The notes beneath the pieces were generated by a model. It searched no databases, was not told the origin of the DNA, and saw nothing but the letters and a program-made list of their open reading frames with translations. From positions 1 to 64,000 of the forward strand of contig DASZPM010000007.1 in NCBI GenBank assembly GCA_035550215.1: DNA of 64,000 bases, written 5' to 3'. Below are positions 7,108 through 15,298 of the stretch, piece by piece. A program made the position numbers and the translations under genes. The DNA comes from JABDFW01 sp035550215 (lineage in GTDB: Bacteria > Bacteroidota > Bacteroidia > Chitinophagales > Chitinophagaceae). Position 1 is the stretch's first letter. Every line of letters starts with the position of its first letter.

Positions 7108-7533
7108 TTAATTTCCTTGATAGTCATTAATTTCAGCATCGCTTATGTTAAAGCGAGCAAGTACGTTGTAGGCTTTCTCTGATATAATCAATTGAAGCTT
7201 ATCAGAAATTCCAAAATCATCGATTCCAGCGGTCCCAATTATTTTCATCCAATTGAATGGAGGTAAAGTTACCGCCGGGTATAACTGGCGAAATTCATAG
7301 CTCGTCGTGACTTTTACATAATCGAAAGCTACACCGGATAACTGGGCATTCAATATTGCCTCTTTAAGCGCACTCGTAACAATGAAGCAGGGAAAGGACT
7401 CTAGGATGTCATTTCGTAACCACCCTTGAAATTCATAGTGTAGCTGATAAACAATAGGCGGGTGAACCGTAGCATCCAATTTAGTATCTTTTCCGAGACC
7501 TCCAGTAACTTCTGGATCAATAGACTTAAACAT
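7108..7533 (-). CDS. Hypothetical protein, possible polymorphic-toxin immunity type
   Basis: The open frame extends to 7686 (192 residues), but the first 51 residues overlap the end of an IS256 remnant and look unlike the rest, so I prefer the internal ATG at 7533, giving 141 residues beginning MFKSIDPEVTGGLGKD. The C-terminal run 'WMKIIGTAGIDDFGISDK' and 'LIISEKAYNVLARFNI' recalls small proteins annotated as immunity proteins of polymorphic toxins (DUF1629/Imm-like), remembered rather than checked. No toxin gene is adjacent. It could be the surviving part of an immunity cassette. No signal peptide or membrane helix in the shorter form. Confidence 0.5.
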   Translation of the reverse strand: MFKSIDPEVTGGLGKDTKLDATVHPPIVYQLHYEFQGWLRNDILESFPCFIVTSALKEAILNAQLSGVAFDYVKVTTSYEFRQLYPAVTLPPFNWMKIIGTAGIDDFGISDKLQLIISEKAYNVLARFNISDAEINDYQGN

Positions 7534-7682
7534 AGATTTTGTTTGTACTGAGAAAATAGTTAACACCTGACGAATAAATTCAGAGAGCAAACCTTCGGTT
7601 GTTGGGAAAGGATGTTTTTTCTGACAATGTCCGGCAATGAACTTACTGCCGCAAAAAAACATCGCTTGCCAACAAGCCCCAT

Positions 7683-7868
7683 TCATATCTTCAGCTTCAG
7701 GCGGTCGCCAAATCTAATCGATAGCTGGGAGACCGTCAAACCCCAATTCTGGAGGGGCTGGGTCCATTTCTTCTGGATATTTCTTTGCTGGCGCAGGTGT
7801 TCCGCCGCAAGGCGGGTCACCTGTGGCACCTGGTGTTCCGGGACTGTGTCCCGCTTTTTCTCCCGCAA
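7683..7868 (-). pseudogene. IS256-type transposase remnant, C-terminal end
   Basis: The last 45 or so codons of a minus-strand frame read 'LAAEHLRQQRNIQKKWTQ' then 'PLQNWGLTVSQLSIRFGDRL', which matches the conserved C-terminus of IS256/Mutator-type transposases (x-KKWTxPIxNWGxxLxQLxIxFEGR). Nothing of the catalytic domain remains. Its stop overlaps the first possible ATG of the next frame (ATGA at 7683-7686). The upstream part runs into the GC-rich hairpins at 7794-7853, so the remnant is broken there. Confidence 0.65.
7794..7860 (+). repeat. Two adjacent GC-rich hairpins
   Basis: Hairpin 1: CAGGTG-tt-CCGCC-GCAA-GGCGG-gt-CACCTG (7794-7823), eleven paired bases around a GCAA tetraloop. Hairpin 2: CGGGAC-tgt-GTCCCG (7839-7853) followed by CTTTTTC, which has the form of a + strand intrinsic terminator. 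Both are preceded by GGTGTTCC, suggesting a small repeated unit. No + strand gene ends here. Confidence 0.6.
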
Positions 7869-7904
7869 AGTAAACCGGCGCAGAAAAGAACTGCCATCAA
7901 TTAA

Positions 7905-8708
7905 TTAACTCAGTTTATCATTGCTTCTTTCCTGCCGATTTGTTTTCCTGCCCGCAATTGCCAAAGCGGTACCACTGTAAGCAAGCGCTAAAAATGCGCT
8001 GGTGGTTTCGGATCCGGTATCCGCAAAAGGAGAAGTAATCATTTTAGGGATATGTATTATAATAAACCAGGTAAATATCACCACACCCAAAACGGTAGCC
8101 ATAAACCGGCGCTGTATGTTAAAGAGTATCGCGATGCCGCATGTTAACAATGGTACGCCTGCAAGGTAAGCGCAGAATACAGGGCCGGGTATCCACTTAG
8201 GCATATACTCCGCCACGCCGTTTGCATATAAAAAATGGTCAATGCCAAAACTTGTTATAGCAGCAGCAAAAAGAGTAGTTCCCAGGGGTGCTAACTTTGC
8301 TAAAAATTGCATAAAAGCATTCCGGTTGCTTGCAGGGTAATTATTGGCAATTACCAGTGCGCCGCCGGCCAATGCCAACTCTTTCCCGGCGTTATCCCAT
8401 TCTACTAAATGCATATAATTTTTGGTGACAAAAAATTCATAAGGTAAATAATAAAAACAAAATACCAGCAAAAGTGCATTGCCCAATAAAACACTGGTAA
8501 CGCCCGTTTTTATTGTACAAGTAATGCTTAGGCCTGCTGCTATAAACAGGCTACCCAATAAATACGCCAGCGCCGCAAGACCGGGTAACTGTGCATGGTT
8601 CGGCGGTATGAGCATGTAAGGAAAATCAGCAAAATACACGGATTGAAACCCCAAAACGGCGATGCTTATGCCATAAAAAATACGCCCGGCATTAGATAGT
8701 TTTTCCAT
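7905..8708 (-). CDS. DoxX-like integral membrane protein, duplicated halves
   Basis: A 267-residue protein with about eight hydrophobic helices. The two halves resemble each other: 'GISIAVLGFQSVYFADFPYM' in the first and 'AAITSFGIDHFLYANGVAEY' in the second are each followed by a proline-rich loop and a helix pair, the pattern of DoxX/quinone-reductase-like four-helix units. Function unknown; it may handle a redox cofactor or simply be structural. It lies 51 bases downstream of the MFS transporter gene on the same strand, so the two could be co-transcribed. ATG start; positively charged C-terminal tail (RKTNRQERSNDK). Confidence 0.65.
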   Translation of the reverse strand: MEKLSNAGRIFYGISIAVLGFQSVYFADFPYMLIPPNHAQLPGLAALAYLLGSLFIAAGLSITCTIKTGVTSVLLGNALLLVFCFYYLPYEFFVTKNYMHLVEWDNAGKELALAGGALVIANNYPASNRNAFMQFLAKLAPLGTTLFAAAITSFGIDHFLYANGVAEYMPKWIPGPVFCAYLAGVPLLTCGIAILFNIQRRFMATVLGVVIFTWFIIIHIPKMITSPFADTGSETTSAFLALAYSGTALAIAGRKTNRQERSNDKLS

Positions 8709-8759
8709 CTTATTTGTTTTATGGAAGGGCGGTATGGTAATTTACAGCTTTTTACAAAT

Positions 8760-10049
8760 TCATCCTGTTGCCTTTGCATCCAGTACCAGTTTTTTGGCGG
8801 CAACAAAAAATAATACTGCTGCCACCAGGCCTACGGGTATTATGCACGATATAGCCCAGCGTAACGACTGGTCACCCAACTGCGCCTTAAGCGCATCACT
8901 TAAAAAGCCCACTGCTAAAGGGCCCAGGCCAAGACCGATAAGGTTTATGGCAAGAAAAAAAATGGCCGAAGCCACCGACCGCATGGATGCGGGCACAAGG
9001 CTGTGGGTAACAGCAAGCGAAGGGCCTAAGTACATGCTTTGCAGCGAGGCGCACAGGCCAATACATGCTATTGCAGCAAAATTACCGGGAATAAAAAGGC
9101 CGCCCGCGGCAAACAGCAATGAAAGGATGATGGCATAAGCCGGGATTACCAGGTACAGGCGCTTATCTTTCTTTCCAAAATAATCGGTTAACAGGCCACC
9201 CCCAAATGAGCCGATTGCGCCGCCAATACCAAGCACCGGGCCCAGTGCGCTGCCCGCATCTGCCTTGGTCATTCCATGCAACCGTATAAGAAATGAAACG
9301 GCCCAGTTTAAAAGGCCGTAAATACAAAATACGTGCAGCGAAGCGCCAATGGCCAGGTATATAAATGTTTTAGTGCCAAACAACCGTTTTAGCACTATAC
9401 CGAAGGTGTGGCTTTCAACCACCCCGGCAGCCTGTATATCTGTTGCGCCGCGGCGGGGCTCTTTAACGGTAAAATAAAACAGCAGTGAGAAAAGAACGCC
9501 GGGCAACCCCAAAATAAAAAAGGCAGTTCTCCATCCCACATACTGGTTCAAATATCCACCCATTGAAAACCCGATAAGCACACCAAAGTAAATGCCCGCG
9601 GAATATATGGATAAAGCTGTTGAACGTTTTTGCGGCGGAAAATAATCCGATATCATGGCGTGTGCCGGGGGGCTGCCACCGGCTTCGCCAATGCCTACAC
9701 CAATACGGGCCAGCAGCATTTGTATAAAGTTTTGCGCCATGCCTGACAGTGCGGTCATCGCACTCCATATAGCTAAAGAAACAGTCACCACGTTTTTGCG
9801 GTTGCCTTTATCAGCAAGCCGTGCAACAGGTATGCCCATGGTAACATAAAATATAGCAAACGTAAACCCGGACAGCAAACCAAGCTGGGTGTCTGATAAG
9901 TTCAGTTCTTTTTTTATAGACTCCTGCAGGGTAACAAGCAGTTGCCGGTCAATAAAGTTAAACACGTACACCAGTGTAAGCATTACCAGCACGTAGTTGC
10001 GGTACACGTTACTTACTTCGGTTGTCTCAATAGTTTCCCGGGTTTGCAT
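8760..10049 (-). CDS. MFS transporter, spinster type
   Basis: A 429-residue major facilitator with twelve predicted helices. The N-terminal 'YVFNFIDRQLLVTLQESIKK' and 'LSDTQLGLLSGFTFAIFYV', motif A 'GIPVARLADKGNRKNVV', and 'GEAGGSPPAHAMISDYFPP' are characteristic of spinster-like and related MFS proteins that export or import lipids, organic acids or sphingolipid-like compounds. The substrate cannot be assigned. ATG start. It is the first gene of a probable two-gene unit with the DoxX-like protein. The 283 bases upstream (10050-10332) hold nothing I can support. Confidence 0.85.
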   Translation of the reverse strand: MQTRETIETTEVSNVYRNYVLVMLTLVYVFNFIDRQLLVTLQESIKKELNLSDTQLGLLSGFTFAIFYVTMGIPVARLADKGNRKNVVTVSLAIWSAMTALSGMAQNFIQMLLARIGVGIGEAGGSPPAHAMISDYFPPQKRSTALSIYSAGIYFGVLIGFSMGGYLNQYVGWRTAFFILGLPGVLFSLLFYFTVKEPRRGATDIQAAGVVESHTFGIVLKRLFGTKTFIYLAIGASLHVFCIYGLLNWAVSFLIRLHGMTKADAGSALGPVLGIGGAIGSFGGGLLTDYFGKKDKRLYLVIPAYAIILSLLFAAGGLFIPGNFAAIACIGLCASLQSMYLGPSLAVTHSLVPASMRSVASAIFFLAINLIGLGLGPLAVGFLSDALKAQLGDQSLRWAISCIIPVGLVAAVLFFVAAKKLVLDAKATG

Positions 10050-10332
10050 AAGAACATTTAATTGGGCTTGTCAGCAGTTTGAAGATGTGGCAATTTATTA
10101 TCGTTAAGGCAATACAAGTTACATTGTTTATAAACCAAAATAGCGATAATTATTAAATATGCAATGGCGGAATGATAATTGCAGCATGGTGTACCCACAA
10201 ACTGGACCGGGGCTGAAGAGATGCTTAGTAATAGATGGCACCGGCGGCATCCTGCCTGCTAATATCGCAACTATGAGTTTATGTAAACCCGGTTGCGTTT
10301 TGTATTGATTCAGTATTTAAAGCGTCGGTATT

Positions 10333-11577
10333 TCATTGCGCTTCGATAGGTGCAATCCACCGGAATGTCCCCCATTCGAGTACGAGTTTGCCGTGCCGGG
10401 CATCGCCGGGAATCACAGATATCGTGAACTCTTCCACAGGGGTAGTGGCTACTTCACTGGCCATTGTTACTGTACCCAGGTTAAGAGCGCCGTTGTACTG
10501 TGTTCCCCATTCTCCGCTTTGCTTGTTCACAATCAGGTCAACCCCATTTGTGTATGGCGAGGTAAACAATGTATATGTGCCCGCAGGAACCTCAAGGTTA
10601 CCCAGCTTGATAGGAGTTGTCGTTGTGAACTGGGTGGCCGCATTGGCCCCTGTTCTCCATACCCGGTTGTAAGGTATCACACCCCCCAGCAGTACCCGTC
10701 CCCGCATTAATGGCCTGCTATAATCAATAGTCAGCCTGGTATTACCGATTTGAGCCCGCACGGTATCCCGCACGCTTAGCGACTTTACGGCACCCATGGC
10801 TGTCTCCCTGGCTTCAAAACCGGCAGCGATAGCTTTTACATCGGGTGCCGCGGCCAGTCGCTTTACCTCCACTTTGTAGGTAGTACGGCCGCCCGAATAG
10901 CTGAGCATGTTATCAGCAGAATCCATCACGGCTTCACCGGTTCCTGCAAGCCAATCGTGTACAATCTCCAGCCTGCCTTTCCCTGCTATAGTTACCGTGG
11001 CGTGGCCCAACGGAAACCTGTCAAATTCCCGGTCAATATAAAACTGCCGTAATTGAACAGCGCTGCCGGGAGCAAGCTTTGATACCGCAGCCTGTTTTGC
11101 CGCCGCGACAAAATAAAGCTCGTACAGGCTATACATTTGTGGCACATGTGCCACTACCATACTGCCGCCTGTTGCGAAATCCCGGTTTACTGCGCCGGTG
11201 CTGTCTGTTTTTGAAAGGTGAACGGTGTTATTAGCGACGTCGGCCACTACTGTGCGGTCCCGCTCGGCGGGTGCTTCACTGGGAGTGTGAATTTTCATTT
11301 CCAGGTGCCGTATGCTGCCGTCATCGTTCAGCTTAACCAGGGTATGACGTACCCGGACCCTTGGAAAGCGGTCCACTTCATCACTTTCTAACGTATTGCC
11401 CCGGCGGGTTATCGTCTCAACCGAAATTGTATCCTGCCCGAGCATCGTAAGGTAACCGTATTGCTTTGCCGGTAGTGTATGGCACGAAACCAGCAACATC
11501 AATGCACCGGTGAAAACATACAACCAGGCCGGGTTAGCCGGGTGGCGGCGCCGTGAGAAATCAACTGCAGTATACAT
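10333..11577 (-). CDS. DUF2911-domain lipoprotein
   Basis: A 414-residue lipoprotein. The N-terminus ends in the lipobox LLVSC after a hydrophobic run, giving a lipidated Cys about residue 32. Residues about 40-265 form a beta-rich domain I do not recognise. The C-terminal about 145 residues are a DUF2911 domain, recognised by 'RGRVLLGGVIPYNRVWRTGA' and 'VPAGTYTLFTSPY'. DUF2911 proteins are common outer-membrane-associated or periplasmic proteins of Bacteroidota with unknown function. It stands alone, and the long upstream region separates it from the amino-sugar locus. Confidence 0.8.
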   Translation of the reverse strand: MYTAVDFSRRRHPANPAWLYVFTGALMLLVSCHTLPAKQYGYLTMLGQDTISVETITRRGNTLESDEVDRFPRVRVRHTLVKLNDDGSIRHLEMKIHTPSEAPAERDRTVVADVANNTVHLSKTDSTGAVNRDFATGGSMVVAHVPQMYSLYELYFVAAAKQAAVSKLAPGSAVQLRQFYIDREFDRFPLGHATVTIAGKGRLEIVHDWLAGTGEAVMDSADNMLSYSGGRTTYKVEVKRLAAAPDVKAIAAGFEARETAMGAVKSLSVRDTVRAQIGNTRLTIDYSRPLMRGRVLLGGVIPYNRVWRTGANAATQFTTTTPIKLGNLEVPAGTYTLFTSPYTNGVDLIVNKQSGEWGTQYNGALNLGTVTMASEVATTPVEEFTISVIPGDARHGKLVLEWGTFRWIAPIEAQ

Positions 11578-12282
11578 GGGATATAAATAAGGTGAAAAAG
11601 AATGAACTGCACTAAAGCTAACGGATTTTCAACCTTCCGGCCCACAAACAGCCTATTCAAGTTTGTTCAAGTTATATCACGCCCATATTTTAAGGAAAAC
11701 CAGGCGGTGGTGTGTAGAGATAGCTATAAAATAGAACAGCATTCGTTTTTCACTGAATCACTCACTGGAAATAGCATGTGAAGTGGTGTAAAGATGCTGG
11801 AGGCTGTAAACGAAAAAGCCCGCAAACACTTTATTTTGCTGGCTTTTATGCCTGAAGTTTACTAAACTTTACTGGTAGTTGCGGAGGAGAGGGTTCCGAA
11901 CCTCTGTCATAAAAAAATAACTATCAATAGTTTAGAATTATCAAAAACGAATGCTACACGAATCACTCACTATAGTCAACTTTCTGCAAAAAACTATGAA
12001 CTATTGTAAAATTACGTGCTTAATTTACTATTTTGAATACTTATTTCAAAAAGCAACTGTGCGTCAGGTGGAGCTGAGGGCGAGTTCTATCGAACACCTT
12101 TTAGTACTTTTTGATTTTTTAGCGAAACTGAAAATTGCAATTCGGGCAGAGTGTTTTCCACACCAGAATGCTCGCGGGCTAAGCTGATTACCGGCTTGTT
12201 AACCTGTAAGTTCATTGTGGAAAAACAGCAGGCTTCAACAAAGCATCTTGCCAATTGTGCTGGCTGTTAGCCTGTTAACCCG
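11578..12282. other. 705-base gene-poor stretch
   Basis: Apart from a tRNA-like 3' end at 11881-11909 I see no gene. The string GAATCACTCACT occurs twice, near 11755 and 11961. The run 'CGTCAGGTGGAGCTGAGGGCGAGTTCTATCGAACACC' region near 12061-12100 looks like a decayed intergenic repeat. A 78-codon frame at 11951-12187 is probably chance. Confidence 0.4.
11881..11909 (-). pseudogene. tRNA 3'-end-like fragment
   Basis: On the minus strand this reads AGAGG-TTCGGAAC-CCTCT then CCTCCGCA, i.e. a T-arm (with an 8-base loop instead of 7) and a 3' acceptor strand. No D-arm, anticodon arm or matching 5' acceptor strand is present beside it. It looks like a leftover from integration at a tRNA gene, or chance. 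Confidence 0.4.
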
Positions 12283-13341
12283 TTACACTTTTACTGGCTG
12301 AATGCCAATACGGCTGCACCAACCTTTAAATACTTCGTAGGTTTCATCAAGCCTTTGTGTTAATTCTGGCGTCAGCGCGGTTGTTGACAACCTGCTGGCC
12401 ACCTCAATGGGAATGCCTCTTTTGCGCAGGAAATATTTTGAGCTGAGCGGGTAATTTTGCGAGATGATATCTTCTGTTTTGGTAAGTTGTTCCTGTATGT
12501 ATTTAACGTCTTGCTGTTTGTCGGGATTGGTAGAATTGTTACACATCCATACCAATATCTCAGGATAGAAATTACCCGATATGGCCGACATACCTTTTGC
12601 TCCTGCCTGCAGCGAGTACATGGTATTAGCCACACAGGCATCATAAAACTCTATTTTATTGCCCCTGGATAATTCAATTTTTTCTTTTACCCTGAGGAAG
12701 TCTATTGTTGTGTCTTTATGATACACCATGCGGCCGGTACCCAAAAGCCACTTAAACACATAGGGGGTTAATATGCGTTTGTAGGGCGACGGGCATTCAT
12801 AAGTGCCCATGGGTATATTGCCGGTTAAGGAGAAGAATTTTTCGTAGTTTTTTATCAATACATCATCACTTTCATCTTTGGTTGCCAGCAGGGAGGTGAT
12901 GGTAATAACTCCATTCACCCCTTTATCATATATTTTTTTTGCAAACTCCGCCTTAGCTTCAATGGTATCGCCAAAACTGCCGGAAGCTACCACCGTAAGC
13001 TTATGGTTGGTGCGTTTTACAACATATTCGGTAAGTGCAAGTTTTTCGCTGCTGTCCAGGGCATACATCTCGCTGCTGGCGCAATTGGCAAAGAAGCCTT
13101 TAACGCCTGCGGCTATGTAAAAATCCATCAGTGCGCCAAGGGCGCTATAGTCAATCTTGCCATCTTTCCCGTATGGGGTTATCATTACGGGTACAAATTT
13201 TTTACCGCTTTCAAACTTATTTTTAGATAGATTACGTGCCGCACTTTTTGACGCAAGGCCTGCAACCAAAGCGGCACCAAATGAGCCTGCTGCTATTTTT
13301 TGCAGAGCTGAACGGCGGGATAATTTTTTTTGATGATTCAT
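12283..13341 (-). CDS. Exported DapA/NanA-family aldolase-like protein
   Basis: A 352-residue protein of the dihydrodipicolinate synthase/N-acetylneuraminate lyase family (class I aldolases, TIM barrel). A twin-arginine signal is visible: SRRSALQK followed by a hydrophobic stretch to about residue 35. The Schiff-base Lys is in 'VYHKDTTIDFL' (NanA-like K-x-T-x-x-D), the catalytic Tyr in 'GTYECPSPY'. The usual GxxGE loop is replaced by 'NCASSEMYA'. It is the last gene of a six-gene operon with a YhcH protein and a sialidase-like protein, so cleavage of sialic acid or a similar keto-sugar acid in the periplasm is a reasonable inference. An exported member of this family is unusual. ATG start. 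Confidence 0.8.
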   Translation of the reverse strand: MNHQKKLSRRSALQKIAAGSFGAALVAGLASKSAARNLSKNKFESGKKFVPVMITPYGKDGKIDYSALGALMDFYIAAGVKGFFANCASSEMYALDSSEKLALTEYVVKRTNHKLTVVASGSFGDTIEAKAEFAKKIYDKGVNGVITITSLLATKDESDDVLIKNYEKFFSLTGNIPMGTYECPSPYKRILTPYVFKWLLGTGRMVYHKDTTIDFLRVKEKIELSRGNKIEFYDACVANTMYSLQAGAKGMSAISGNFYPEILVWMCNNSTNPDKQQDVKYIQEQLTKTEDIISQNYPLSSKYFLRKRGIPIEVASRLSTTALTPELTQRLDETYEVFKGWCSRIGIQPVKV

Positions 13342-13379
13342 GGCAAGTGATTTTTATTGATGATGAGATTGATTAGTGA

Positions 13380-14024
13380 TTAAAGTTGTTGCCGGGCTGT
13401 TTTTATTTTGATAACTATTTTTTTATCCTTGTCATAGCCCGGCACTGCTATTGTAGGGCGGTGTGCATTATTGGGAAAGAATAGAAAGAATTCGCCCGGG
13501 CCTGCCGTGTAGTAAGTGCCTTCTGCCTCATAATTTATCACATCAGGTGTGTATGGCTTAATGATCTTTGCTTTTGAAGTGTCGGCGACACCAATTAGTT
13601 CTTTGCCACTGATAATATACTGCAGGTCGATGTAGTCGCTGTGCGATTCCCATTTTACTTCTTCAGGTTTGTGGGTAGCAGCCTCAGTTACGGATGCAAA
13701 AACGGCGTCGCCGATAATTGGGTATTTACCGGGCGATAAAGTGTCAAGCCTATGTGTTCTTAAAAACCCGAAGGCAGCATCCCACAACTTTGGGTTGTTG
13801 TGATATGCTACATAAAACGAATCTTTGTTTACTGACGGGTGCAGCTTAAGCGTTAGACCTTTGGCCCATTCTTTTTTTGCCACCCACTTGCTGATCGTTT
13901 TTTCCGAAGGCTTATTTGTTTGTGAAACTGAGTTAAGTTGAGTGATGAAGATAGCCAGTAACACTAATATGCAATACCTGGTGCGCTTATACGATCTTGT
14001 ATGCCTGTTAGCTTTATTGTTCAT
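13380..14024 (-). CDS. YhcH/YjgK/YiaL family protein with signal peptide
   Basis: A 214-residue protein. Residues about 15-38 form a signal peptide (YCILVLLAIFITQLNSVSQ). The rest is a cupin-like DUF386 domain with 'GKYPIIGDAVFASV', 'ESHSDYIDLQYIISGKE' and 'FFLFFPNNAHRPTIAV', where His and Glu residues would bind a metal. In E. coli YhcH belongs to the sialic-acid operon; family members are thought to act on sugar anomers or intermediates. Most members are cytoplasmic; the signal peptide here suggests periplasmic work beside the exported aldolase 38 bases downstream and the sialidase-like protein 7 bases upstream. Confidence 0.85.
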   Translation of the reverse strand: MNNKANRHTRSYKRTRYCILVLLAIFITQLNSVSQTNKPSEKTISKWVAKKEWAKGLTLKLHPSVNKDSFYVAYHNNPKLWDAAFGFLRTHRLDTLSPGKYPIIGDAVFASVTEAATHKPEEVKWESHSDYIDLQYIISGKELIGVADTSKAKIIKPYTPDVINYEAEGTYYTAGPGEFFLFFPNNAHRPTIAVPGYDKDKKIVIKIKTARQQL

Positions 14025-14031
14025 AAAATAT

Positions 14032-15222
14032 TTATTGAATTATTTTCGGGTCAACTTCAACATATTTAATTGCTTCACCCTTGCCTTTAAGCGAATAGGA
14101 ATAGCTAATGTGCAGCAATCCATCGGCCGTTTGTATAAGGCATGGGTAGCTAAAACTGCCCTCACCGGGCGGAACATTTTCCAGTGTTCTTTTCCACTTC
14201 CATGTACTGCCTTCATCATCACTTAGGTACAGGCTTAAACGGTAACGTCCATTATCTTCGTCATCCCCAACAAAGGCCCAGCGGCCATCCTGCAGTACTA
14301 TTAGTTCAACGCTTGCTTCGTTAGGTATATTTGATTTTTGTGCTGCGCTCCAGCTGTAACCGTTATCTGCAGATTCGCTTAACTGCACCCTTGCTGGCTC
14401 CTCACCATTGTCGCGCATTAAAGCCGCTATATTGCCATTTTTTTTAACCACCAGCGCGGGCTGCACATTACCCCTGCCAACTATAGGCAGGCTTGCATGC
14501 CAGGTAGTGCCATCGTCGTCAGATACTGCTATCATAGACATATTAAACCCGTCCGAATACAAGGGGAGGAGTATTTTCCCGGTTGAAAGTTTTAGTGGTT
14601 TTATGCGTGTCATCCACCCGGTGCTTCGTTTTACCAGGTCCTTAGCGGCATCAACTATCATATTGTCGTATTTCGGGGCGTACGATGCAGAAGTACTTGC
14701 GCTGGGTGGCAGTTGCTTAAATTTTAATGCAACCTCAGTTGCAAAGCTGTCGTTGGGCGCCAATAATATATTGTCCTGCCAACTCCACACAGGCGCACCG
14801 GTATCGCCATAGTTGGTTGCGGTACGGTACCTTAAAACAGAACATTCCCAACGATGCGCCTGCACAGCTATCCATACAAGAAATAATTTGTTGTGGTTGT
14901 TTAGAAACAACACCGGGTTGCAATCGGGCAAACCATAAGTGTCTGCCATTAAAAATGGTGCAGACCATGTGCGTGTTCCTTTTTTAAGGCGAGCGCCCAT
15001 TATCCTAACATCGTCAGCGGTGCGTTCTCCGCTGCCCTGGAACCACGCTGCCAATACATCGCCATTGGGTAATGCTACTATGCTGCTGCCATGTGTGTGT
15101 TGCGGCTGTGGGGAGAAGATAAGTGTTTCAAACGCTGTGTTAACCTTTTGCTCTGCGGGCTGTGCTTCGGCTGTACTGCAGCAAAAAAACAGCAAAAAAG
15201 TAACCCAATTTAATTTTTTCAT
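14032..15222 (-). CDS. Secreted sialidase-like protein (BNR/Asp-box propeller)
   Basis: A 396-residue protein with a signal peptide (MKKLNWVTFLLFFCCSTAEA). Three Asp boxes of the S-x-D-x-G-x-x-W type are visible: SDDDGTTW, SADNGYSW and SDDEGSTW, as in six-bladed sialidase-fold propellers. The N-terminal 'PQHTHGSSIVALPNGDVLAA' and 'ERTADDVRI' fit the BNR_2 family. True GH33 sialidases carry an arginine triad and an RIP-type motif; I see R in 'RTADDVR' but not a clear FRIP, so another glycosidase or lyase activity of this fold is possible. Position next to YhcH and aldolase genes favours release of sialic acid. Confidence 0.75.
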   Translation of the reverse strand: MKKLNWVTFLLFFCCSTAEAQPAEQKVNTAFETLIFSPQPQHTHGSSIVALPNGDVLAAWFQGSGERTADDVRIMGARLKKGTRTWSAPFLMADTYGLPDCNPVLFLNNHNKLFLVWIAVQAHRWECSVLRYRTATNYGDTGAPVWSWQDNILLAPNDSFATEVALKFKQLPPSASTSASYAPKYDNMIVDAAKDLVKRSTGWMTRIKPLKLSTGKILLPLYSDGFNMSMIAVSDDDGTTWHASLPIVGRGNVQPALVVKKNGNIAALMRDNGEEPARVQLSESADNGYSWSAAQKSNIPNEASVELIVLQDGRWAFVGDDEDNGRYRLSLYLSDDEGSTWKWKRTLENVPPGEGSFSYPCLIQTADGLLHISYSYSLKGKGEAIKYVEVDPKIIQ

Positions 15223-15298
15223 ATAACAACTTTAAAGCAATCAAAATAGCCACTCCGAAATCACGTCACAAAACTTTCAGCATTTAAAAAAATGGTAA

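Noticed and set aside
7612..7908. 98-codon + strand frame
   Set aside because: It is antisense to the IS256 remnant and includes the GC-rich hairpins; no family resemblance.
11951..12187. 78-codon + strand frame
   Set aside because: No motif, poor composition and no binding site; it covers a decayed repeat.
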